Shown here: in pieces, positions 31,509 to 39,700 of the stretch
Position numbering within the stretch: position 1 is the first letter of the stretch
Layout: every line of letters begins with the position of its first letter
Source: Paracoccaceae bacterium
GTDB taxonomy: Bacteria > Pseudomonadota > Alphaproteobacteria > Rhodobacterales > Rhodobacteraceae
NCBI GenBank assembly: GCA_020629115.1
Contig: JAHDDY010000026.1
Location: forward strand, 1-41,126
Reading direction: 5' to 3'
Length of the DNA: 41,126 nucleotides
Made by a program: the position numbers and the translations under genes
The notes under the pieces: model-generated
Databases searched by the model: none
What the model was told of the DNA's origin: nothing
What the model saw: the letters and a program-made list of their open reading frames with translations, nothing else

Positions 31509-34500
31509 GAGCCATCCCCATGAAAAGCCCGCCCCCGCCCTCGACCCCGGTCTCGTCCGCGTGGGGGGCGCGCCGGAGGGGTACGACGCCTCCCTCCTCG
31601 CCGATCTGGTGCGCCGGGCCGAGGGGCCGGTGATCCACGTCGCCGCCGACGACGCGCGCATGGCGGCGATGGTGGATGGCCTGCGCATCTTCGGGCCGGA
31701 TATCCCGATCCTGCGCTTTCCGGCGTGGGACTGCCTGCCCTACGACCGGGTGTCCCCCAATACCGAGATCCTCGCCCAGCGCCTCGCCACGCTCGCCGCG
31801 CTGTCGCGCAAATGGGTGCGCCCGTCGGTGATCCTGACCAGCATCAACGCCGCCGTGCAGCGCGTGCCCGCCCGCGAGACCGTGAAGGAGGCGAGCTTCA
31901 CCGCCAAGGCCGGGAGCCGGATCGACCCCGACGCGCTGATGCGCTACCTCCAGCGCAACGGCTACACCCGCTCCTCGACGGTGGTCGAGCCGGGGGATTT
32001 CGCGGTGCGCGGCGGCATCATCGACATCTTCCCCCCCGGCCGGGCCAGGCCCCTGCGGCTCGACTTCTTCGGCGACGTGCTGGAGACGATCAAGCGCTTC
32101 GATCCGGCGACGCAGCTTAGCGCCGACCGGGTGGACCGCCTCGCCCTCGCGCCCGTCTCCGAGACGCCCCTGACGGAGGAGGTGATCGAGCGCTTCCGCC
32201 GCCGCTACCGCGAGATGTTCGGCGCGGCGGGCAGCGAGGACGCGCTGTACGAGGCCGTCTCGCGCGGGGGGCGGCATCAGGGGATGGAGCACTGGCTGCC
32301 GCTGTTCCACGAGCGGCTCGACACGCTGTTCGACTACCTCCCCGAGGCACCGGTCAGCTTCGACGCCCGCGCCGAGGAGATCCGCGCCGCCCGGTGGGAG
32401 ACGATCCGGGACCATTACGAGACCCGCAAGGCCGCGCAGGAAGAGCGCACCATGGGCGCGCCGGTCTACAAGCCCATCCCGCCCGACCTGCTGTATCTCG
32501 ACGATCAGGCATGGGCGGAGGCGATGGTGGGCCGGCCCCTGCGCGCCTTCTCCCCCGTGCCCACGGGCAGCGGGCCGAACGCCATCGACGCGGGCGGCAA
32601 GCTGGGCCGCACCTTCGCCGCCGAGCGCACCGCCGAGGGCAAGAAGGAGGGCGCGAACCTCTTCGATTCGGTGGTCGGGCATATCGAGGGCCGAATCGCC
32701 GACCGCAAGCGCGTCGTCATCGCCTCCTATTCCGACGGCTCCCGCGACCGCATGGCGACCCTGCTGAAGGATCACGGTCTCAAGCAGACGGCCACCGTCG
32801 CGAAGTGGAAGGACGTGGACGCCCTGCCGAAAGGCACCGTGGCGCTCATCGTCTGGCGGCTGGAATCGGGGTTCGAGACGCCGAAGCTCGCCGTCGTGGC
32901 CGAACAGGACATCCTCGGCGACCGCCTCGTCCGCCAGACCCGCAAGCGCCGCACGGCGGAGAACTTCCTGACCGAGGCGTCCAGCCTGACGACCGGCGAT
33001 CTGGTGATCCACGTGGAGCACGGCCTGGGCCGCTACACGGGCCTCCAGACCATCGAGGCGCTGGGCGCGCCGCACGACTGCCTCGCGCTCGAATACGCGG
33101 GCGGGGCGCGGCTCTACCTGCCGGTCGAGAACATCGAACTGCTCTCCCGCTACGGCGCGGACGAGACGGCGCAGCTCGACCGGCTGGGCGGCGGCGGGTG
33201 GCAGGCGCGCAAGGCGAAGATGAAGAACCGCATCAAGGACATGGCCGAGCGCCTGATCCGGATCGCGGCGGAGCGTCAGTTGCGCAAGTCCCCCGTCATC
33301 ACCCCGCCCGAGGGCGTGTGGGAGGAATTCTGCGCCAAGTTTCCCTATACCGAGACCGACGACCAGATGGCGGCCATCGAGGACGTGATCGAGGATATCG
33401 GGTCGGGCCGGCCCATGGACCGGCTCGTCGTCGGCGACGTGGGCTTCGGCAAGACCGAGGTCGCCATCCGCGCCGCCTTCGTCGCGGCGATGGAGGGGTT
33501 CCAGGTCGCCGTCATCGCGCCCACGACCCTCCTCGCCCGCCAGCACGCGAAGAACTTCGCGGAGCGGTTCCGCGGCATGCCGCTCAAGGTGCGCCAGCTC
33601 TCGCGCTTCGTGCCGACCAAGGAGGGATCGGCGACCAAGGCGGGGCTGACGGACGGTACGGTCGACATCGTCATCGGCACCCACGCGCTGCTGGCCAAGT
33701 CGATCAAGTTCGCCAATCTGGGCCTCCTGATCGTGGACGAGGAGCAGCATTTCGGCGTGCGCCACAAGGAGCGGCTCAAATCGCTGAAATCCGACGTGCA
33801 CGTCCTGACGATGACCGCGACGCCCATCCCCCGCACATTGCAACTCGCCATGACCGGCGTGCGCGAGATGAGCCTGATCGCGACGCCCCCCGTCGACCGC
33901 CTGTCGATCCGCACCTACGTCGCCCCCTTCGACCCGGTGACGATCCGCGAGGCGCTGCTGCGCGAGCATTACCGGGGCGGGCAGAGTTTTTACGTCGTCC
34001 CGCGCCTGTCCGATCTGCCCGATATCGAGGAATTCCTGCGCGAGCAGGTGCCGGAGATCAAGTTCGCCACCGCCCACGGCCAGATGGCCCCCGGCGCGCT
34101 GGATGAGGTGATGAACGCCTTCTACGACGGGCAGTTCGACGTGCTGCTGGCCACGACCATCGTGGAATCGGGGCTGGATATCCCGACCGCCAACACGCTG
34201 ATCGTCCACCGCGCCGACATGTTCGGCCTGGCGCAACTCTACCAGATCCGGGGCCGGGTGGGCCGGTCCAAGACCCGCGCCTACGCCTACTTCACCACGA
34301 AGCCGCGCAAGCCCCTGACCCCGGCGGCGGAAAAGCGGCTCAAGGTGCTGGCCAGCCTCGACACGCTCGGCGCGGGCTTCAACCTCGCCAGCCACGACCT
34401 CGATATCCGGGGGGCCGGGAACCTTCTGGGCGAGGAGCAGTCCGGGCAGATCAAGGAGGTCGGGTACGAACTCTACCAGGACATGCTGGAGGAGACGCTG

Positions 34501-35010
34501 GCCAAGATGCGCGCGGGCGAGGTGGACATGCCCGACGATGACGGCCAGTGGTCGCCGCAGATCAACCTCGGCGTGCCCGTCCTCCTGCCCGAGAGCTACA
34601 TCGCCGATCTCGACGTGCGCCTTGGCCTCTACCGCCGCCTCTCCTCGCTGGCCACCCGCGAGGAGCTGGAGGGTTTCGCCGCCGAGCTGCACGACCGCTT
34701 CGGCAAGCCGCCCGCCGAGGTCGAGAGCCTCCTGGGCATCATGGGGGTCAAGGCCCTCTGCCGCCGGGCGGGTATCGCGAAGCTCGACGGCGGGCCGAAG
34801 GGCGCGACGGTCCAGTTCCGGGGCGACACCTTCGCCAACCCGGCAGGCCTCGCCCGCTGGATGGCCGGGCAGAACGATACGGCGAAGGTCAAGGGCACCA
34901 AGCTGGTCCTGCGCCGCAACTGGACCGACGCGGACGCCCGCATCAAGGGCGCGACGACCCTGTGCCGGGATCTGGCGAAGGTGGCGGAGGCGGAAGCGGC
35001 GGTGGCTTGA
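31507..35010 (+). CDS. mfd: Transcription-repair coupling factor
   Basis: A 1167-residue DNA translocase that pushes stalled RNA polymerase off damaged DNA and recruits UvrA. The UvrB-like N-terminal module is followed by the RNA-polymerase-interacting domain (around 540-600, with GDLVIHVEHGLGRYTGL) and the superfamily 2 helicase. Walker A is GDVGFGKTEV (about 643-652); the DEEQH box (motif II) starts at D744; TATPIPRTLQ and the TRG-type region QIRGRVGRSK follow. A C-terminal UvrA-binding-control domain completes it. Length is near that of E. coli Mfd (1148). The ATG at 31507 gives the expected N-terminus but lies within a hairpin. BrnT follows 23 bases after the stop. Confidence 0.97.
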   Translation: MSHPHEKPAPALDPGLVRVGGAPEGYDASLLADLVRRAEGPVIHVAADDARMAAMVDGLRIFGPDIPILRFPAWDCLPYDRVSPNTEILAQRLATLAALSRKWVRPSVILTSINAAVQRVPARETVKEASFTAKAGSRIDPDALMRYLQRNGYTRSSTVVEPGDFAVRGGIIDIFPPGRARPLRLDFFGDVLETIKRFDPATQLSADRVDRLALAPVSETPLTEEVIERFRRRYREMFGAAGSEDALYEAVSRGGRHQGMEHWLPLFHERLDTLFDYLPEAPVSFDARAEEIRAARWETIRDHYETRKAAQEERTMGAPVYKPIPPDLLYLDDQAWAEAMVGRPLRAFSPVPTGSGPNAIDAGGKLGRTFAAERTAEGKKEGANLFDSVVGHIEGRIADRKRVVIASYSDGSRDRMATLLKDHGLKQTATVAKWKDVDALPKGTVALIVWRLESGFETPKLAVVAEQDILGDRLVRQTRKRRTAENFLTEASSLTTGDLVIHVEHGLGRYTGLQTIEALGAPHDCLALEYAGGARLYLPVENIELLSRYGADETAQLDRLGGGGWQARKAKMKNRIKDMAERLIRIAAERQLRKSPVITPPEGVWEEFCAKFPYTETDDQMAAIEDVIEDIGSGRPMDRLVVGDVGFGKTEVAIRAAFVAAMEGFQVAVIAPTTLLARQHAKNFAERFRGMPLKVRQLSRFVPTKEGSATKAGLTDGTVDIVIGTHALLAKSIKFANLGLLIVDEEQHFGVRHKERLKSLKSDVHVLTMTATPIPRTLQLAMTGVREMSLIATPPVDRLSIRTYVAPFDPVTIREALLREHYRGGQSFYVVPRLSDLPDIEEFLREQVPEIKFATAHGQMAPGALDEVMNAFYDGQFDVLLATTIVESGLDIPTANTLIVHRADMFGLAQLYQIRGRVGRSKTRAYAYFTTKPRKPLTPAAEKRLKVLASLDTLGAGFNLASHDLDIRGAGNLLGEEQSGQIKEVGYELYQDMLEETLAKMRAGEVDMPDDDGQWSPQINLGVPVLLPESYIADLDVRLGLYRRLSSLATREELEGFAAELHDRFGKPPAEVESLLGIMGVKALCRRAGIAKLDGGPKGATVQFRGDTFANPAGLARWMAGQNDTAKVKGTKLVLRRNWTDADARIKGATTLCRDLAKVAEAEAAVA

Positions 35011-35033
35011 TGTAACGACAAGGTGTAACTACA
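35011..35033. promoter_or_regulatory. Candidate BrnA operator and brnT promoter
   Basis: Two direct copies of TGTAAC occur at 35011-35016 and 35024-35029. The second begins an imperfect palindrome, TGTA-AC-TACA (35024-35033), which abuts the brnT start. BrnTA operons are typically autorepressed by the ribbon-helix-helix antitoxin, and this compact AT-rich site fits that role. Confidence 0.5.
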
Positions 35034-35309
35034 TTGCGATTCGAATGGGACGAAGCAAAGAATGCGGAGAACATCCGACGGCACGGTATCTCTTTCGAGG
35101 ACGCCAAGACTGTGTTCGACAGACCGACCTTGGATCGCGTCGACGACCGATTCGAGTACGGCGAGACACGGACGATCGCCATCGGCTTGATGAAAGGTAT
35201 CCACTGCGTCGTCGTCGTTCACACCGACCGGAACGATGCTATCCGGCTCATATCCGCAAGAAAGGCCCTCAGACATGAAAGAAGAGCGTTTGAAACCACC
35301 GTTCTCTAG
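35034..35309 (+). CDS. brnT: BrnT-family type II toxin
   Basis: A 91-residue RelE-fold ribonuclease toxin. The opening RFEWDEAKNAENIRRHGISFEDA is the classic BrnT pattern, followed by DRVDDRFEYGETRTIAIG and the C-terminal RLISARKALRHERRAFE. BrnT cuts mRNA and is neutralised by BrnA. It starts with TTG at 35034; no in-frame ATG or GTG gives the conserved N-terminus. Local GC is low, with 53% in 35041-35100 and 58% in 35101-35160 by hand count, against 78% in a block of TamB, a sign of lateral acquisition. It overlaps brnA by 35 bases. Confidence 0.92.
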   Translation: MRFEWDEAKNAENIRRHGISFEDAKTVFDRPTLDRVDDRFEYGETRTIAIGLMKGIHCVVVVHTDRNDAIRLISARKALRHERRAFETTVL

Positions 35310-35553
35310 ACCGCTGACCGGGGAAGAACTGGATGCCTTGCCGGATACCGCGATCGACTGTGGCGATATTCCCTCGTTGGGTGAAGAATTCTGGAGGACG
35401 GCACAAGTCGTCCGTCCCGACGAACGCAAGAAGCAGGTGACGCTGCGGCTCGATCCCGACATGCTCGAATGGTTCCGCGCCCAGGGCGCGGGATACCAGA
35501 CCCGCATCAACGCCGTCCTTCGCTCGTATTACGAGGCGCATGTCTCGAAATAA
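35275..35553 (+). CDS. brnA: BrnA-family antitoxin
   Basis: A 92-residue antitoxin. The N-terminal half, with KPPFSRPLTGEELDALPD and the acidic IDCGDIPSLGEEFW, would wrap the toxin. The C-terminal ribbon-helix-helix is KKQVTLRLDPDMLEWFRAQGAGYQTRINAVLRSYYEAH. It binds BrnT and represses the brnTA promoter. ATG 35275 is preferred to the upstream in-frame start at 35236 because MKEERLKPPF is the usual antitoxin start and follows an AAGAAAGG. It overlaps brnT (35 bases) and the following flavoprotein gene (14 bases), so insertion and fusion with the downstream unit look old enough to have become compact. Confidence 0.92.
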   Translation: MKEERLKPPFSRPLTGEELDALPDTAIDCGDIPSLGEEFWRTAQVVRPDERKKQVTLRLDPDMLEWFRAQGAGYQTRINAVLRSYYEAHVSK

Positions 35554-36763
35554 CGTCGCCATCGTCGGTGCCGGCCCCGCCGGGCTGATGGCTGCCGAGG
35601 TGCTCTCGGCGGCGGGGTGCGCGGTCACGGTGTACGAGCGGATGCCGACCCCCGCGCGGCGGTTCCTGATGGCCGGGGTGGGGGGGCTGAACCTCACGCA
35701 TTCCGAAGCGTTCGACGCCTTCGCCACCCGCTACCGGGAGGCCGCGCCGATGCTGCGCCCCGCGCTCGACGCCTTCGGGCCTCGGGACATGCGCGCCTGG
35801 GCCGACGGGCTGGGGGCCGACACGTTCGTCGGCTCGTCGGGGCGCGTCTTTCCGCGCGCGATGAAGGCGTCGCCGCTCCTGCGCGCGTGGCTCGTTCGGC
35901 TCGAAGGGCGGGGCGTGCGGCTGCTGACCCGGCATGACTGGCGCGGATGGGACGGGGACGCGCTGATCTTCGACATGCCCGACGGTCCCCGGCGCGTCCG
36001 GTCCGATGCGACCGTCCTCGCGCTGGGCGGGGCGAGCTGGCCCCGGCTCGGGTCGGACGGGTCGTGGACCGGGCCGCTCTCGGAGGCCGGCATCGCCGTC
36101 GCGCCGCTCGTGCCCTCCAACTGCGGCATCCTGATCCCGTGGAGCGCGCCCATGGCCCGCTTCGCCGGGACGCCGCTCAAGACCGTCGCGCTGTCCTTCG
36201 GGGGCGAGACGGTGCGGGGCGAGGCGGTGGTGACGCGGGCCGGGCTGGAGGGCGGGGCGGTCTACGCGCTCTCGCCGCTCCTGCGCGGGGCCGTCGCCGC
36301 CGGGACGACCGTTCCCCTAGCCGTCGATCTCAAGCCGGGCCTGACCGCCGAGGCCCTCGCCGCGCGGCTGGCGAAGGCGCGCAAGGGCGATTCGCTCTCG
36401 AACGTCCTGCGCAAGGCGGCGCGGCTCGATCCGGTGGCGGTGGCGATCCTGCGCGAGGGGGGAGAGGTGCCGCGCGATCCGGCGGCGCTCGCCGCGCGCA
36501 TCAAGGCCGTCCCGCTCCCCGTCACCGGCATCGCCGGGCTGGCGCGCGCGATCTCGACCGCCGGGGGCGTGCGGTTCGGGGCGCTGGACACCTCGCTCAT
36601 GCTCCGCGCCCGCCCCGGCGTCTTCGTCGCGGGCGAGATGCTCGACTGGGAAGCGCCGACGGGCGGCTACCTCCTGCAAGCGAGCTTCGCCACCGGCGCG
36701 TGGGCGGCCCGGGGGGCGCTCGACCGGCTCAGTACTCGATCTGCCAGCCGACCGACCCCTTAG
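35540..36763 (+). CDS. HI0933-type NAD(P)/FAD-dependent flavoprotein
   Basis: A 407-residue flavoprotein of the HI0933/BaiN family, in the subgroup typified by a short central insert (TIGR03862-like). The dinucleotide fold is GAGPAG (10-15) with YERMPTPARRFLMAGVGGLNLTHSE following. Later motifs are ATVLALGGASWPRLGSDG and the C-terminal FVAGEMLDWEAPTGGYLLQASFATG. It probably reduces an unknown substrate with FAD and NAD(P)H. The ATG overlaps the end of brnA. The 3' end overlaps the convergent tamB end by 35 bases, so the last 12 codons of each are read from shared DNA. Confidence 0.9.
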   Translation: MSRNNVAIVGAGPAGLMAAEVLSAAGCAVTVYERMPTPARRFLMAGVGGLNLTHSEAFDAFATRYREAAPMLRPALDAFGPRDMRAWADGLGADTFVGSSGRVFPRAMKASPLLRAWLVRLEGRGVRLLTRHDWRGWDGDALIFDMPDGPRRVRSDATVLALGGASWPRLGSDGSWTGPLSEAGIAVAPLVPSNCGILIPWSAPMARFAGTPLKTVALSFGGETVRGEAVVTRAGLEGGAVYALSPLLRGAVAAGTTVPLAVDLKPGLTAEALAARLAKARKGDSLSNVLRKAARLDPVAVAILREGGEVPRDPAALAARIKAVPLPVTGIAGLARAISTAGGVRFGALDTSLMLRARPGVFVAGEMLDWEAPTGGYLLQASFATGAWAARGALDRLSTRSASRPTP

Positions 36764-39700
36764 CCTCCTCCGACCCCAGCTCCGCCTCGATCTCGAAATC
36801 GTCGAAGACCTCGATCTCGACGAGGCCCGAGGTCTCGCCGCGTTGCAGGTTCTGCTTGGCCCCGACGAACACCTCGTCGCGCAGGTACTTGCCGGTGATG
36901 ATGCTGGTGCCGCCGTCGACGTCCGATTCCACGCGCAGCACGTCGACCCCCACCGCATCGCGCACCGAATCGAGCACGCCCGCCCGCCCGCTGAGCAGCG
37001 TGGCGACCCCGGCGGCGAGCTGCGCCGCCTCCAGCGCCGTCAGCGATTGCTGCGAGCGCCCGAACAGCAGGCGCGGCAGGACCTCGCCCTCGGGCAGGGC
37101 CGGGACGGAGCCGAACTCCAGCTCCACGTCCGGCACGTCGCCGATCACCTCGATCCACCCGGTGATGTCGTTCGCCTCGCGCTGCAGGCGCACCTGCACG
37201 AAGGGCATGACATCGCCGGTGAAGCGCACGATGCCGATGGCCAGCTCGAACTGGCGGCCCAGGAAGTCGAGCACTCCGCGCCGCCGCTCGATCAGGCCGT
37301 TCACGCGCGGGTTGCGCGCGGTGCCCGCCACGTCGAGCCGGCCGCCCCATTCGCTGTCGAGGCCGCGCCCGCGCACGAAGACGCGGTTCGGCATGGACAG
37401 GCTCACGTCCAGCAGGATGCGGCGGTCGGTTTCCGTCTCCTCGGCGGGGGGGGTGTAGAGCGGGGCCGTCTCGCCGACGGGGATCGCGTCCACCACCGTC
37501 AGGCCGCCGCCGAAATTGCCGATGAGGCGAAGCTCGACGTAGTTGGTACGGAAATCGCCTGTCACGGCGATATCCTTCCCGCGCGAGACCGCTGTCGCCT
37601 CGCCCGAGAGGATGGCGGTGGCGTCGTCCCGGCGCACCAGCGCGGCGTTGTTCAGGGCGAGGCGCGTGTCGAGCGTACCGTCGGCGACGACGTAGCTGCC
37701 GCTCGCCGCCACGGTGCCCTGGACCCCGTCATTCGCCGTCATCTCGAAGACGGCACGTCCGTCCTGGGTGAAGTCGGCCTGCACGTTCAGCGCGGTGAGC
37801 AGCGTGCCGAACTCGACGTTCGAGTACCGCCCGTCGCTCAGCACGGCCCCGCCCGAGAGACTGGGCGCGGCGAGCGTGCCCCCCGCGCGGCCCCGCAGGA
37901 CGACCGGCCCGGTCAGGATGTGGTCGGGCAGGGGCACGAAGGCCCAGACCTCCCCCACGTCGCCCTGCCAGTCGACCTGCGCCGAGAAGGGCGCGTTGCG
38001 GTCGGGCAGGGGCAGGGGACCGCCCGATGCCATGAGCGGGATGCGCGCGCTGGCGGTCAGCGGCTGCACGAGCTGCGCGCCGCTCATCTCGGCGCGGAAG
38101 GTCAGCGCGCTGCCGTTCATCGCCCCGGTCGCCGTGATGGCGAAGGGGTCGTCGATCTGCGCCCCGGCGAGGCGCAGGGCATAGGCTTCGAGCGCCAGCG
38201 TCCCCCGCGCGCCGCCCCGCGTATCCACGTCCACCGTCCCGTCGAGCCGCCCCGAGCGGATCACGTCGACCCCGGCGAGGTTGGCCAGCGTCAGGGGGAA
38301 GTTGCGGATATCCAGGTCGGCGACGAGGCCGGACGCGGAATATTCGAGCGCGCCCCGCATCGCGCCGTCCTCGGCGCGCAGATCGAGGCCGGTGACGCGC
38401 ACGCCGCCGGGGGGGATCTCCTCGATCACGACGGGCTGGACGATGCTCGCCTGCCGCCCGTCGTAGAGCAGCGCGAGGCGCGAGACCACCGCCGAGCGGG
38501 GCTGACCGGCGATGTTCAGCCGCGCCGCCGTCTCGATCCGGTCGGAGCCGAGCGCGCCGCCCCGCGCCGCCAGCGTCACGTCGAGCGCCGAGAAGGGCCC
38601 GCGCGCCGTGGCGTCGAGCCGCGCCAGCTCGACCCCCGCGACCACGCCCTCGCCGCCGCCGATTGTGGCGTCCACGAACGGGTTCGCGCCGAAGGCGTCC
38701 GAGACCTGCCCCTTCGCGTTGAAGACCGAAAGCCGCACGGTCGGATCGTCGGCGGGGCCGTAGCGCAGGCCGCTGCCCAGCACGTCGAAGGTGGCGTTCT
38801 GGCGGCCCTGCATGCCATCCAGCGAGACGGTGCCGTTGACCTGCCCGGCGAGGGGCTGGCCGATGAAGGCGCCGAGCCGGCCCAGGTCGGTGGCCGTCAG
38901 CGTCGCCTCGCCTGTCGCGAGGCCGCCGACGAGCGCGAAGCGCCCGTCCACCCCGAGGCCGAGGCCCTGCACCGTCAGCTCCTCGATGCGCGTCGTCCCG
39001 CCGCCGAGGTCGAAGCGCGCCTTCGCGGAGAGCGGCCCGGCATCGGTACGCGCGTTCACCGCGACCGACCCGGCGGGACCGCCGGTCAGGCTGCGCAACT
39101 CGTAGAAGGCGGTCAGTTCCGGCACGTCGTAGGTGTCGTAGACGAGGTTCGCGCCCGAGAGGCGGCCCACCACGGTCGGATCGGTCAGCGCGCCGCTGAT
39201 ACGCGCCCGCGCCTGGGCGGAGCCTGCCAGCGTCGCCCCGGCGAAGGGCTGGGCCACCGACAGGTCGCGCGCGTCGAGATAGGCGTTCACGTCCAGCAGT
39301 CCGGCGGCGAGGTCGATATCCCCGAAGGCCGCGACCCCCGCCGCCGCCGTGCCCACCTGCGCATCGGTCAGGCGCAGGAGCTGCCGCGACGGGTCGAACA
39401 CACCCGCCGCGCGCAGGTCGATGCGCGGGCCGACAAGTGCTTCCAGCTGCGCGTCGTTCAGGCGCGGGCCGCTTAGCGCGCCCGTCAGCGAGAAGGGCAG
39501 GTAGCCCGGCGCATCGCCCGGCATCTCCAGATCGAGCGACAGGCCGGACAGGCCGTACTCGCCGAAGAACAGCCCCGCCCCGTCCGCGTCGAGGTTCAGC
39601 ATCGGCGCGTCGAGCGTGCCCCGCGCCGTGCCGCTGGCGCGCAAGGACCCGCCCATCGGCGTGCCGACCACCGCGCTCAGGGGCGAGAGGTCGTCCGCGT

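Noticed and set aside
31372-34692. Very long open frame on the minus strand opposite mfd
   Set aside because: It is a shadow of mfd caused by high GC at third codon positions. Its translation is low-complexity Arg/Gly/Ala/His-rich, and mfd is complete and unmistakable on the plus strand.
36843-39476. Plus-strand open frame opposite tamB
   Set aside because: Shadow frame; the TamB C-terminal domain on the minus strand is clear.
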